This document shows positions 52,391-63,697 of a DNA stretch of 64,000 nt, piece by piece. This DNA is from Muricomes intestini (GTDB lineage: Bacteria; Bacillota; Clostridia; Lachnospirales; Lachnospiraceae): contig NZ_SLZZ01000008.1 of the NCBI RefSeq assembly GCF_004346165.1, forward strand, positions 72,281 through 136,280. The letters run 5' to 3'. The notes beneath the pieces were generated by a model that was not told where the DNA came from, searched no databases, and was given only the letters and a program-made list of their open reading frames with translations. The stretch's first letter is position 1; each line of letters starts with the position of its first letter. The position numbers and the translations under genes are program-made.

Positions 52391-52727
52391 CATTAAAAAG
52401 GACTTAAAAACATTTTACAGGAAATTAATAATTCACATTTCGTTAAAAAAACTGTGAGTAACTATGTTAAAGTACTGTGGATTATTAGGTTCATAAAAAG
52501 TAAACTAAATAAAGCCTTAAAATTATTCCCACCCTATCCCATCAAACTTTAATAGCTTTCTACAGAGTTTTCAGTATGGGCATCCTCTTTATTTTCAAGG
52601 CTTTGAAGTAGTTATCAACTTATCTACAGCCCCTATTACTAAGGAGGCGGAATTTATTTATTTATTTATCTATAAAAAGCGGCGGAAAAAATAATTCACC
52701 ATGATAATTGAAAGGAGTTACCGACAT
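52391..52727. other. Predicted origin region, right part (dnaA-dnaN gap)
   Basis: 337 bp without a gene. Only near-matches to the DnaA box are visible: TGTGGATTA (about 52477), TTATCAACT (about 52611) and TTATCTACA (about 52620). A T/A-rich tract with repeated TTTA lies at 52653-52670, a candidate unwinding element. The dnaN ribosome site AAAGGAG is at 52711-52717. Confidence 0.55.
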
Positions 52728-53837
52728 ATGAAAATCATTTGTTCAAAATCTAATCTTGTAAGAGGCGTGAGTATTGTATCTAAAGCAGTTCCCTCTAAAA
52801 CAACAATGCCTATCCTTGAATGTATTTTAATTGACGCATCTGCCGATATTATAAAATTGACTGCGAATGATATGGAATTAGGTATTGAAACACAAATTGA
52901 GGGGGAAGTTGAGGAAAGAGGAATTATTGCTTTGAATGCAAGAATCTTTTCGGAAATTGTCCGAAAGCTTCCTGATAATGATGTTACTATAAAAACAGAT
53001 GAATCGAGTCAAGCCATTATTACCTGTGAAAAAGCAAAATTTAATATTGCAGCACAGTCAGGGGAAGATTTTTCTTATCTTCCGGTTATTGAGAAGGAAA
53101 GTTATATTACAGTTTCTGAATTTACGTTGAAGGAAGTTATTCGTCAGACAATTTTTTCCATTGCCGATAACGATACGAACAAGATGATGACAGGTGAATT
53201 GTTTGAAATAGATGATAATATACTGAAGGTTGTTTCTCTGGATGGTCATAGAATTTCTATCCGCAAAATTGAGTTAAAAGATAATTATTCACCGAGGAAA
53301 GTAATTGTCCCAGGAAAAACACTTCAGGAAATCAGTAAGATTATAGGCGGTGAAGCCGATGTTAATGTAGATATATCATTTACAAAGAATCATATTGTTT
53401 TTGAATTTGATAAAACAGTTGTTGTGTCCAGGTTGATAGAAGGAAATTATTTTAAAATAAATCAGATGCTGTCCAGTGATTATGAGACGAAGGTAAAGAT
53501 CCATAAAAAAGAACTTTTAGACTGTATAGACAGGGCTACTCTTTTGATAAAAGAGGGAGAAAAAAAGCCAATTATCATTGACATCAGGGATGAATCCATG
53601 GAGTTGAAGATTAAGTCACAGATTGGTTCAATGGATGAAGAAATTCTTATAACTAAAGAGGGTAAGGACTTATTGATCGGTTTTAACCCAAAGTTTTTGA
53701 TTGATGCACTTCGGGTAATTGATGATGAAGAAGTTGATTTATATTTTATGAATGCTAAAGCGCCATGTTTTATTAAAAACGAGAATGAAAGTTATATTTA
53801 TTTAATTCTTCCGGTTAACTTTAATGCAGTTGCATAA
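52728..53837 (+). CDS. dnaN: DNA polymerase III beta subunit (sliding clamp)
   Basis: 369 residues from ATG 52728, ten bases after AAAGGAG; the frame also opens at 52701 without a site. Three repeated clamp folds; MKIICSKSNLVRGVSIVSKAVPSKTTMPILE at the start and DALRVIDDEEVDLYF plus a C-terminal LILPVN are typical. It gives processivity to the replicase. Confidence 0.96.
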   Translation: MKIICSKSNLVRGVSIVSKAVPSKTTMPILECILIDASADIIKLTANDMELGIETQIEGEVEERGIIALNARIFSEIVRKLPDNDVTIKTDESSQAIITCEKAKFNIAAQSGEDFSYLPVIEKESYITVSEFTLKEVIRQTIFSIADNDTNKMMTGELFEIDDNILKVVSLDGHRISIRKIELKDNYSPRKVIVPGKTLQEISKIIGGEADVNVDISFTKNHIVFEFDKTVVVSRLIEGNYFKINQMLSSDYETKVKIHKKELLDCIDRATLLIKEGEKKPIIIDIRDESMELKIKSQIGSMDEEILITKEGKDLLIGFNPKFLIDALRVIDDEEVDLYFMNAKAPCFIKNENESYIYLILPVNFNAVA

Positions 53838-53850
53838 GAAAGGATTTAGT

Positions 53851-54066
53851 ATGGAAATTATTAAGTTGCGTGAAGGTGACGAATTTATCAAACTTGGCCA
53901 GGCATTAAAAGCTGCCGGCCTGGTTGATTCAGGTGTGGTGGCGAAGGAAGTCATCCAGAATGGACAGGTATGTGTAAATGGTGAGAAGGATACAAGAAGA
54001 GGCCGGAAATTATACGACAAAGACAGCGTTGAATTTGGTGGTCAGAAAATAAAAATTGAAAAATAG
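53851..54066 (+). CDS. yaaA: S4-domain RNA-binding protein YaaA
   Basis: 71 residues from ATG 53851 (AAGAAAGGA upstream). An S4 domain fills the whole protein: DEFIKLGQALKAAGLVDSGVVAKEVIQNGQVCVNG. It is the small gene between dnaN and recF in most Firmicutes. It probably binds rRNA; the precise function is not settled. Confidence 0.9.
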   Translation: MEIIKLREGDEFIKLGQALKAAGLVDSGVVAKEVIQNGQVCVNGEKDTRRGRKLYDKDSVEFGGQKIKIEK

Positions 54067-54105
54067 TCTGAAAAAGTGTAAAATAATTACACTGATGGAG
54101 AAATT

Positions 54106-55191
54106 ATGGTAATCAAATCTTTAAAACTAAAGAATTATAGAAATTATGATTTGTTAGATTTGACTCTTGATACTCAGACAAATATTTTTTATGGGGATAA
54201 TGCGCAGGGAAAGACAAATATCCTGGAAGCACTGTATCTGTCAGGTACAACGAAATCTCACAGGGGCACAAAAGACAGAGATTTGATTCAGTTTGAACAC
54301 GATGAAGCACATTTGGAAACCATTGTCATTAAAAGAGGGATGGAATACCAGATAGATATGCATTTGAAGAAGAATAGTCCCAAAGGAATTGCAGTGAATA
54401 AGGTTCCAATCCGGAAAGCAAGCGAATTATTTGGGATTATTCATTTTGTATTTTTTTCTCCGGAGGATTTGAATATTATCAAAGAAGGACCTTCAGGCCG
54501 AAGGAGATTTATTGATTTGGAATTATCCCAGCTTGATAAAATATATCTCAGCAATCTTTCCAGTTATAACCGAATTATTAATCAGAGAAATTCTCTGCTT
54601 AAAGATATTGACAGACAGCATAATCTTGTAGAGACACTTGATGTATGGGATATGCAGCTGGCTGAGTATGGAATGAAAGTGATAGAGAGCAGAAGAAATT
54701 TTATAAGACAGTTGAATAAAATAATTTCTAATATTCATTATAGGCTGACAGGGGGAAAAGAACATATATTTCTGGAATACGAAAGCAGTGTAGGAAATTT
54801 GTCTTTTGCACAGGCTTTGAAGAAAAACAGAGAAAGAGATATGAGATTGAAGAGTACTTCTGTAGGCCCTCACAGAGATGATTTATCCTTCATGGAAGGA
54901 AGTCTGGATATTCGAAAATTTGGCTCCCAGGGACAGCAGCGTACGGCTGCGCTGTCACTGAAGCTTTCAGAAATAGAATTGGTCAGAATGTTAATTAAAG
55001 ACACACCGGTATTATTGTTAGATGATGTATTGTCTGAATTGGATAAACACAGGCAAAACTACTTATTGGATAGTATTCATGATATACAAACTGTAATTAC
55101 ATGTACTGGTTTAGATGAGTTTGTGAATCATCGATTTTCTATTAATAAAATATTCCATGTGAAAAATGGACAGGTAGCAGAAGAGAATTAG
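54106..55191 (+). CDS. recF: DNA repair protein RecF
   Basis: 361 residues. Walker A GDNAQGKTNILEALY (about 30-44), signature-like KFGSQGQQRTAALSLKLSE (about 265) and Walker B VLLLDDVLSELD. It loads RecA at single-strand gaps with RecO and RecR. ATG 54106 has GGAG six bases before it. It sits in the conserved dnaN-yaaA-recF-gyrB order. Confidence 0.95.
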   Translation: MVIKSLKLKNYRNYDLLDLTLDTQTNIFYGDNAQGKTNILEALYLSGTTKSHRGTKDRDLIQFEHDEAHLETIVIKRGMEYQIDMHLKKNSPKGIAVNKVPIRKASELFGIIHFVFFSPEDLNIIKEGPSGRRRFIDLELSQLDKIYLSNLSSYNRIINQRNSLLKDIDRQHNLVETLDVWDMQLAEYGMKVIESRRNFIRQLNKIISNIHYRLTGGKEHIFLEYESSVGNLSFAQALKKNRERDMRLKSTSVGPHRDDLSFMEGSLDIRKFGSQGQQRTAALSLKLSEIELVRMLIKDTPVLLLDDVLSELDKHRQNYLLDSIHDIQTVITCTGLDEFVNHRFSINKIFHVKNGQVAEEN

Positions 55192-55202
55192 GAGGTTTTT
55201 AA

Positions 55203-57140
<1,938 letters not shown>

Positions 57141-57214
57141 GTAAATACCAAAGTGGAGATAGATACTTTTGGGTATTTTGTGTATTCGCTTAACATAAAA
57201 GAAAGGATATGAAG

Positions 57215-59716
57215 ATGGAAGATAATATTTTTGATAAAGTCCATGAAGTTGATCTGAAAAAAACAATGGAAAACTCTTATATCGATTATGCCATGAGTGT
57301 AATTGCTGCCCGTGCCTTGCCTGATGTAAGGGATGGATTAAAGCCTGTGCAGAGGAGAATTCTGTATTCTATGATTGAATTGAATAATGGACCTGACAAG
57401 CCTCACCGTAAGTGTGCACGTATCGTCGGAGATACAATGGGTAAATATCATCCTCATGGGGACAGCTCTATTTATGGTGCACTGGTAAATCTGGCCCAGG
57501 AATGGTCTACCAGATATCCTCTGGTTGACGGACATGGAAACTTTGGCTCTGTGGACGGGGATGGAGCAGCTGCTATGCGTTATACTGAGGCACGCCTCAG
57601 TAAGATTTCCATGGAGATGACTGCGGATATCAATAAAGATACTGTAGATTTTATTCCAAACTTTGATGAGACAGAGAAAGAGCCTGTTGTTCTTCCTTCA
57701 AGATTTCCAAATCTTTTGGTAAACGGAACTTCCGGAATTGCGGTTGGGATGGCAACGAATATACCTCCCCACAATTTGAGGGAAGTTATAGGTGCTGTCG
57801 TCAAAATTATAGATGACATGATTGATGAAAATGGAGAAACTACAATCGAGGATATACTTCATATTGTAAAAGGGCCTGATTTTCCTACAGGAGCCGAAAT
57901 TCTGGGGACAAGGGGAATTGAGGAAGCTTACAGGACCGGACGCGGGAAAATAAGGGTGCGTGCTATTACCAATATTGAGCCTATGGCTAATGGAAAAAAC
58001 CGTATTATTGTAACGGAACTTCCTTATATGGTCAATAAGGCAAGACTGATAGAAAAAATAGCAGAATTAGTAAGAGATAAAAGAGTTGACGGCATTACAG
58101 ATCTGTCAGACCAGTCCAACCGTGAAGGTATGAGAATATGTATAGAACTCCGCCGTGATGTGAATCCGAATGTAGTGCTGAATCAGCTGTACAAACATAC
58201 ACAGCTTCAGGATACTTTTGGTGTTATTATGCTTGCCCTTGTGGACAATGAGCCAAAGGTAATGAATATTCTGGATATGCTTAAATATTATCTGAAGCAC
58301 CAGGAAGATGTAGTGACCAGAAGGACAAAATATGAGCTTAACAAAGCAAAGGAAAGAGCACATATTTTACAGGGATTACTTATTGCTTTGGATAATATTG
58401 ATGAAGTAATCAGGATTATCCGGGGTTCAAAAAATGTTCAAATTGCAAAAGATGAGTTAATGGCAAAATTCGATTTATCGGATGTACAGGCTCAGGCAAT
58501 TGTAGATATGCGTCTCCGTGCATTGACCGGTTTGGAAAGGGAAAAACTGGAAAATGAATACAAGGAATTGATGCAGAAAATTGGTGAATTGGAAGCTATT
58601 CTTGCAGATAAAAAATTGCTGCTTGGAGTTATAAAAGAGGAAATACTAGTTATATCCGACAAATATGGAGATGATAGACGGACATCAATAGGATTTGATG
58701 AATTTGACATTTCCATGGAAGATTTAATTCCTCAGGAAAGTATAGTCATCGCGATGACCAGACTAGGGTATATTAAGCGAATGACTGTTGATACTTTTAA
58801 GAGCCAGAACCGCGGAGGAAAAGGCATCAAGGGAATGCAGACTCTGGATGACGATTATATTGAGGAATTGTTCATTACATCGACACACCACTATATTATG
58901 TTCTTTACAAATACAGGACGTGTATATAGGCTAAAAGGATACGAGATTCCGGAGGCGAGCCGTACAGCAAGAGGAACGGCAATTATTAATCTTCTGCAGT
59001 TAATGCCGGATGAAAAAATAACAGCTATGATTCCAATCAAAGAATATGAAGATGGCAAATATCTGTTTATGGCAACCGAAAAGGGACTTGTAAAGAAAAC
59101 ACCTATAAAAGATTATGCGAATGTAAGAAAAACAGGCCTTGCGGCAATTACACTCCGTGAAGATGATAAACTGATAGAAGTAAAAATTACCGATAATAAC
59201 GAGGATATAATCCTTGTAACCATGTATGGCCAGTGTATCCGTTTTAATGAGCAGGATGTCCGCGCAACAGGAAGAACCTCCATGGGAGTTCGCGGTATGA
59301 ACTTAAGCGACAGAGACGAAGTTATAGCAATGCAGATGAGCACCCAGGGATCAGAACTTCTGATTGTATCCGAAAAAGGGATGGGAAAGCGCACCAGTCT
59401 TGATGAATTTACAAAGCAAAACCGCGGCGGTAAAGGAGTAAAATGTTACAAGATTACCGAAAAAACCGGGAATGTAGTTGGAATGAAGTCAGTAGAAGAA
59501 GACAGCGAGATAATGATTATCAATACGGAAGGAATCATAATTCGTATGCAGTGTGCCGACATTTCATTACTTGGACGCATCACATCAGGTGTAAAGCTGA
59601 TTAATCTTCCTGAAGGAGAAAAAGTAGCAAGTGTAGCAAAAGTAAGAAAAGCCTCAGCAGAAATTGATGGAGAACAAGTAGAAATATCCGAAGACGAAGA
59701 CGAAAAAGGGGACTGA
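57215..59716 (+). CDS. gyrA: DNA gyrase subunit A
   Basis: 833 residues from ATG 57215, seven bases after AAAGGA; the ATG at 57209 is too close to that site. Winged-helix domain with catalytic Tyr in [12 protein letters not shown], coiled-coil, and the C-terminal beta-pinwheel with GyrA box QNRGGKG (two copies). The quinolone region reads [13 protein letters not shown], with Ser at E. coli position 83 and Gly at position 87. The last four codons (EKGD) and the stop lie inside a dispersed repeat (59702-59744). The acidic tail EDEDEK precedes it. Confidence 0.97.
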   Translation: MEDNIFDKVHEVDLKKTMENSYIDYAMSVIAARALPDVRDGLKPVQRRILYSMIELNNGPDKPHRKCARIVGDTMGKYHPHGDSSIYGALVNLAQEWSTRYPLVDGHGNFGSVDGDGAAAMRYTEARLSKISMEMTADINKDTVDFIPNFDETEKEPVVLPSRFPNLLVNGTSGIAVGMATNIPPHNLREVIGAVVKIIDDMIDENGETTIEDILHIVKGPDFPTGAEILGTRGIEEAYRTGRGKIRVRAITNIEPMANGKNRIIVTELPYMVNKARLIEKIAELVRDKRVDGITDLSDQSNREGMRICIELRRDVNPNVVLNQLYKHTQLQDTFGVIMLALVDNEPKVMNILDMLKYYLKHQEDVVTRRTKYELNKAKERAHILQGLLIALDNIDEVIRIIRGSKNVQIAKDELMAKFDLSDVQAQAIVDMRLRALTGLEREKLENEYKELMQKIGELEAILADKKLLLGVIKEEILVISDKYGDDRRTSIGFDEFDISMEDLIPQESIVIAMTRLGYIKRMTVDTFKSQNRGGKGIKGMQTLDDDYIEELFITSTHHYIMFFTNTGRVYRLKGYEIPEASRTARGTAIINLLQLMPDEKITAMIPIKEYEDGKYLFMATEKGLVKKTPIKDYANVRKTGLAAITLREDDKLIEVKITDNNEDIILVTMYGQCIRFNEQDVRATGRTSMGVRGMNLSDRDEVIAMQMSTQGSELLIVSEKGMGKRTSLDEFTKQNRGGKGVKCYKITEKTGNVVGMKSVEEDSEIMIINTEGIIIRMQCADISLLGRITSGVKLINLPEGEKVASVAKVRKASAEIDGEQVEISEDEDEKGD

Positions 59717-59744
59717 CCCTTTTGAGCTCCATTTTCAGAATATT
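59702..59744. repeat. Dispersed repeat, copy 1, covering the gyrA stop codon
   Basis: 43 bp matching 62908-62950 at 40 positions; begins with GAAAAAGGGGACTGACCC, a relative of the palindrome at 31214-31233. Confidence 0.75.
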
Positions 59745-59777
59745 TTGTAAATAATAAATTAGGAAATTAACCACAAA

Positions 59778-59813
59778 AGGAAACAGGACTTTATGGTTAG
59801 TTTCCTGTTTTTT
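59778..59813 (+). terminator. Intrinsic terminator after gyrA
   Basis: AGGAAAC (59778-59784) pairs with GTTTCCT (59800-59806), followed by GTTTTTTTG. It ends the gyrB-gyrA transcript about 60 bp after the stop. The rest of the 59717-60021 gap is AT-rich and carries a promoter. Confidence 0.7.
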
Positions 59814-59939
59814 TGTCCTTTTTTGATTTTCGTTTTAACAAATAAACCCCTGTCTTATACCTTTACCTTACACCTGAGTATGAAGCTTATGAAAGAAATA
59901 ATAAACAATAAAAATATATTGATAAACAATAATAATATA

Positions 59940-59968
59940 TTGAAATACATAATTTATAATGATATAAT
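59940..59968 (+). promoter_or_regulatory. Predicted promoter of the DUF2975-HTH-DUF4173 operon
   Basis: TTGAAA (59940-59945), 17-bp spacer, TATAAT (59963-59968), about 50 bp before the first gene of the operon. Confidence 0.55.
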
Positions 59969-60021
59969 AAAAATAAAAAACCAAGAGACATTCAAAATAT
60001 TTTAGGGAGGATTGTGTTTAT

Positions 60022-60474
60022 ATGAGTCAAGAAAAATTAATTAGATTTACAAATTTATTGTTAGGATTCATGTTCTATTCAGGAATTGTTGTTATATTAG
60101 GACTTCCTTTTATTCTAAAAATCGCAGGAAAATATTTTTCTCCGGCTATTACAGAAGAATTCTGGCCAATACTCATCATTTATGGACTTGCCGGTATATG
60201 TGGTGTTACGATTTTGAATCAGCTTCGGAAAATGATTAAAACAGTAATGGATAAAAATTGCTTTGTAGATAATAATGTACAAAGTTTAAAATTAATGGGA
60301 AAAGTAAGTTTAACTATTTCAATACTTTTTATTATAGAATTATTTTTTCTTCCCACACCGGTGACGTTTGTTATTATTCTGACCTTCTTTATAGCAGGAA
60401 TATTTAGTCATGTTCTGGCCTGTGTATTTGAAGAGGCTGTACGGTATAAAAAAGAGAATGATTTGACAATTTAG
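60022..60474 (+). CDS. DUF2975 family membrane protein
   Basis: 150 residues with four hydrophobic segments (about 10-32, 46-66, 90-110, 115-135) and the motif FVDNNVQSLKLMGK after the second one, which is the DUF2975 signature as I know it. ATG 60022 follows AGGGAGG. It is 10 bp before a small HTH gene; this pairing is common in gut Firmicutes. Function unknown. Confidence 0.8.
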   Translation: MSQEKLIRFTNLLLGFMFYSGIVVILGLPFILKIAGKYFSPAITEEFWPILIIYGLAGICGVTILNQLRKMIKTVMDKNCFVDNNVQSLKLMGKVSLTISILFIIELFFLPTPVTFVIILTFFIAGIFSHVLACVFEEAVRYKKENDLTI

Positions 60475-60484
60475 GAGGAGTGGT

Positions 60485-60715
60485 ATGTCTATTGTAGTTA
60501 ATTTGGACGTTATGATGGCAAAAAGAAAAATGAGTATGACGGAACTGTCCCATAAAGTAGATATTACAATGGCTAATCTGTCTATTCTTAAAAATAATAA
60601 GGCAAAGGCAGTCAGGTTTTCAACACTAGAAGCAATTTGTAAAACTTTAGACTGCCAGCCGGGGGATATTTTAGAATATGTAAATGATGAAGATAACAAG
60701 AAAAAGGATTTATAA
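60485..60715 (+). CDS. Small Cro/CI-type helix-turn-helix regulator (YozG-like)
   Basis: 76 residues, almost entirely an HTH_26-type domain: LDVMMAKRKMSMTELSHKVDITMANLSILKN and FSTLEAICKTLDCQPGDILEY. ATG 60485 follows GGAGG. It is co-transcribed with the DUF2975 gene before it and the DUF4173 gene after it, and probably regulates this operon. Confidence 0.88.
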   Translation: MSIVVNLDVMMAKRKMSMTELSHKVDITMANLSILKNNKAKAVRFSTLEAICKTLDCQPGDILEYVNDEDNKKKDL

Positions 60716-60732
60716 TTATGGAGGAGTATTTT

Positions 60733-62205
60733 ATGGGAAAATTGTCTGTCAGTAAAATAGAAGAAAATTACCTTTATCTAATAAGCCTATGTGGAATGTA
60801 TGGGATTATATTCACATTTTGCCTTTATAAAAACTTATCAGGAATTACCTTTCCTTTTTGTATAGCAGCGACGGCTGCTGCAGCTTTTTTATTTATGAGA
60901 AAAACAGGAGTAATAATACACAAGGATTTTTTTCTATGTGTCTTAGGTATGATGCTTTTAGGAATATCTACAATTATGACTGATAATGCTTTTTTTCATT
61001 TTTTTAATTGGGCAGGTATTCTATTACTTCTAATGACAGCTATGATTCAACAGATAAATGAAAATAAAGACTGGGATTTTTTGAGATATGTTAAAAATAT
61101 TTTGATATTGTGTGGAAAAACAATTATCTCTGTCTTTACTCCGATTACACATGGAATCAAATTAAAAAAAAGCGGGATTGAAAAAAGAAAAAATAGGATA
61201 ATAAAATCTATTATAATGGGTGTGTTGGCTGCAGTATTATTTTTATTGTTTGTGCTGCCACTTCTTGTTTATTCGGATAAAATATTTGCCCGATATTTTG
61301 GAAAGGTTCTTGATGTTTTCAAATTTAGTACGGGATTTGGAATCCTGTTTACATTTCTTTTTGGATCGGCTATATTATATGCATTTTTTACAGCTTTATC
61401 AGGAATGAATCTAACTGATTTTAAGGAAAGGGAAAAAGCAAATAAAAATCCGGTTACAGGAATTACATTTTCCGGAATACTTGCTGCAATATATGTATTT
61501 TATTCTATTATTCAAATATGCTTTTTGTTCTTGAGAGTAGGAAATTCATTACCAGAAGGGATAACATATTCAGAATATGCACATTCCGGATTTTGGCAGC
61601 TAATAGTGGTAAGCATCATTAATTTTATAACGGTTATTATCTGTAAAGATATTTTTAAAGAGAATAATATTTTAAAAGTTCTTTTGTTAATTATTTCAAT
61701 ATGTACATGTATTATGACATTATCAGCTGCGTACAGAATGATTTTATATATAAGCGTCTATTATCTTACGTTTCTTAGAATACTTGTACTTTGGTTTCTT
61801 GGAGTAATGTTACTGGTTATGCTTGGAGTTATGCTAAGTATTTTTAAAGTGAAGTTTAATTTATTCAAATATATTACAATTGTAGCAGCTGTTTCTTATA
61901 TCATTTTATCTTTTGCAAAAGTGGATAAAATTATTGCAGAATATAATATTACCCACTGGGACCAGATAAAATATGAGGACATAATGTATCTTATATATGG
62001 GACTTCCATGGATGCGGCTCCTGTGATAGAGAATATAAATGTGGAAGAAATAGAAAATAGTGATTTATATCTGAGTTCAGAAATAGAAGCATATTTTACA
62101 GGTATAAGAGATAAAGAAAGTTCATGGAGAAAATGGAATTATTCAACAGAAAAGGCAAAAAAAGCAGCAGATAAATATTTTGATAAAAAGAGGAAAGAAC
62201 TATAA
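60733..62205 (+). CDS. DUF4153/DUF4173-type polytopic membrane protein
   Basis: 490 residues from ATG 60733, six bases after GGAGGAG; the frame opens five codons earlier at 60718. About eleven hydrophobic segments in two blocks, a basic loop (KLKKSGIEKRKNRI, about 145-160), and a soluble C-terminal tail of about 80 residues. The segment RILVLWFLGVMLLVMLGVML followed by KYITIVAAVSYIILSFAKVD resembles the DUF4173 core. Function unknown; it is the third gene of the HTH module. Confidence 0.72.
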   Translation: MGKLSVSKIEENYLYLISLCGMYGIIFTFCLYKNLSGITFPFCIAATAAAAFLFMRKTGVIIHKDFFLCVLGMMLLGISTIMTDNAFFHFFNWAGILLLLMTAMIQQINENKDWDFLRYVKNILILCGKTIISVFTPITHGIKLKKSGIEKRKNRIIKSIIMGVLAAVLFLLFVLPLLVYSDKIFARYFGKVLDVFKFSTGFGILFTFLFGSAILYAFFTALSGMNLTDFKEREKANKNPVTGITFSGILAAIYVFYSIIQICFLFLRVGNSLPEGITYSEYAHSGFWQLIVVSIINFITVIICKDIFKENNILKVLLLIISICTCIMTLSAAYRMILYISVYYLTFLRILVLWFLGVMLLVMLGVMLSIFKVKFNLFKYITIVAAVSYIILSFAKVDKIIAEYNITHWDQIKYEDIMYLIYGTSMDAAPVIENINVEEIENSDLYLSSEIEAYFTGIRDKESSWRKWNYSTEKAKKAADKYFDKKRKEL

Positions 62206-62233
62206 GTTGTATGTTTTGACACATTAGAGAGGT

Positions 62234-62276
62234 ATATGGAAAATCTGCATGGGATGATACTGCAGGTTTTCCATAT
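62234..62276. repeat. Long inverted repeat between the DUF4173 gene and the C_GCAxxG_C_C gene
   Basis: ATATGGAAAATCTGCA (62234-62249) pairs with TGCAGGTTTTCCATAT (62261-62276) apart from one mismatch. There is no T-run on either side. It lies between convergent genes and may act as a transcription barrier for both. Confidence 0.6.
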
Positions 62277-62349
62277 GGTATAAAATAAAATTAAAAATCC
62301 ATTTTTGAGTTTATGTGTTAAACGAAAATAAGTAACATTGAAATCAACA

Positions 62350-62820
62350 TCAGGAAGGGGACATTTCTCTTAATATAATTTCTGCTGTTTTTTTCACTGT
62401 TTCAGAAACAAAAGATGTACATTGTGACTTTCTCTCAAGAGAATTTTTATCCATCCCCTTTGTTAATACCCGGCAGCAAGTCCCGCCGCAGGTTTTCTTA
62501 AAATAGTCATGCAGCTCATTTGTAAGCTCAAAACACTTTGTGATTTTTGGATCACCTGGTGTTGTGCGTCCGAAAAAATATCCCAGCATCATAGTTCCAC
62601 CTGCCAGAGCACCGCAGATACACCCTCCGCCTCCCAGTCCCCAGGGAAAACCGGAACTCATAGCAATTGCGTCATCTGATAAATCAAGATGAAAATGCTT
62701 GCGGATTGTATAAACAATAGATTCTGAACAGGCAAAACCAGAGTTAAAAATCCGGACAGCGTCTTTTTGAAGTTCTTCCATATTAATCTCTGAACAATAT
62801 GTTACATTCCTATCAGCCAT
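62350..62820 (-). CDS. C_GCAxxG_C_C family protein (putative redox protein)
   Basis: 156 residues from ATG 62820, nine bases after GGAGG; an ATG six bases upstream is too close. Cys pattern: FACSES, GGGGCICGALAGG (the GCxxG core, here CICGALAGG), then FELTNE preceded by Cys, and KTCGGTCCRVL. It matches the C_GCAxxG_C_C family, often linked with redox or metal-cofactor proteins of anaerobes; exact role unknown. It is minus-stranded, against the local gene direction. No signal peptide. Confidence 0.85.
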   Translation of the reverse strand: MADRNVTYCSEINMEELQKDAVRIFNSGFACSESIVYTIRKHFHLDLSDDAIAMSSGFPWGLGGGGCICGALAGGTMMLGYFFGRTTPGDPKITKCFELTNELHDYFKKTCGGTCCRVLTKGMDKNSLERKSQCTSFVSETVKKTAEIILREMSPS

Positions 62821-62907
62821 TATCATAAACCTCCAAAAATTTTATTACAGCTCAGCCATAACTTTACATGGCAAAACTATGGATAACCCTATGATACCAC
62901 AAAAAAG

Positions 62908-62950
62908 GAAAAAGGGGACTGACCCTTTTGCTTTCCATTTTCAGAATATT
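62908..62950. repeat. Dispersed repeat, copy 2
   Basis: 40 of 43 bases identical to 59702-59744. It lies in the gene-free gap 62821-63135, which otherwise holds AT-rich DNA and the tRNA-Ser promoter. Confidence 0.75.
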
Positions 62951-63034
62951 CTTAAATTTCCTAGTGGTTCAGAAAAAAATCTTTATGAAATTATCAAAAA
63001 ACAATATAATAATGGAAAAGTTACAGTTTAAGCG

Positions 63035-63063
63035 TTGACATCAAACAATCTGTTTAGTATAAT
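63035..63063 (+). promoter_or_regulatory. Consensus promoter of tRNA-Ser
   Basis: TTGACA (63035-63040), 17-bp spacer, TATAAT (63058-63063): both boxes perfect. It is 70 bp upstream of the tRNA gene. Confidence 0.85.
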
Positions 63064-63135
63064 AAACTTTGCGCTGTTGCGTGTACAATATTAAATAGTC
63101 CTGTATTAGTAAAATACAGGTATAATTCAGAATCA

Positions 63136-63223
63136 GGAGAAATACTCAAGAGGCTGAAGAGGCGCCCCTGCTAAGGGTGTAGGTCGGGAAACCGGCGCGA
63201 GGGTTCAAATCCCTCTTTCTCCG
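63136..63223 (+). tRNA. tRNA-Ser (anticodon GCT)
   Basis: 88 nt with the long variable arm typical of tRNA-Ser (GTCGGGAAACCGGC). Acceptor GGAGAAA pairs with TTTCTCC. The anticodon loop CTGCTAA has GCT at 63170-63172. T-loop GGGTTCAAATCCC. No encoded CCA. It reads AGC/AGU. A weak hairpin AGAACTA/TAGTTCT follows at about 63237-63264. Confidence 0.95.
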
Positions 63224-63360
63224 TTTTGACGTTTCCAGAACTATTGGTCACAACTGGTAGTTCTTACGTGTTATTTTTGTTGGATATATGTAAAGAAATC
63301 GTCAAAAAAGGAACTAGATATAGTATATGGAATTATACATCAAAAAAGTTAAAAAAACTA

Positions 63361-63390
63361 TTGACAGATATATACAATAAATGATATTAT
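63361..63390 (+). promoter_or_regulatory. Predicted rRNA operon promoter
   Basis: TTGACA (63361-63366), 18-bp spacer, TATTAT (63385-63390), with an A/T-rich upstream stretch. About 300 nt of leader follow before the 16S gene. The leader holds small hairpins (GCATC/GATGC near 63500; CACTGAAA/TTTCGGTG near 63522-63540) typical of rRNA leaders, and no gene. Confidence 0.7.
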
Positions 63391-63697
63391 ATCTAGGCTG
63401 ACTCGCGAGAGCAGCAGCAAAAAGCAAAAGAACCTTGATAATTAAACAATAGACAACAAACCCTTGAAAATTTCTAAATGAGAAAATTTTTAAGAACAGC
63501 ATCTGAAAAGATGCACCCATCACTGAAAGAGATTTCGGTGGTAAAACAGTAAAGGGATAAAATTAGCTAGTATGATTTTTGACCGGATACAAACAAAGAA
63601 GCATATGTAGCTCCAACAGTACTAGGTTCGAAAGGACCTCACCAAGTACATGCGGAGCGCATAAACGCTAAGGCTTGAGAATACCAAGCCAAGCTTT

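Noticed and set aside
59793..60005. Plus-strand 70-codon frame after gyrA
   Set aside because: It begins inside the gyrA terminator, is dominated by Asn/Ile/Lys from AT-rich DNA and covers the next promoter.
63314..63523. Minus-strand 69-codon frame upstream of the 16S gene
   Set aside because: It covers the rRNA promoter and leader on the opposite strand; the composition is that of AT-rich non-coding DNA.
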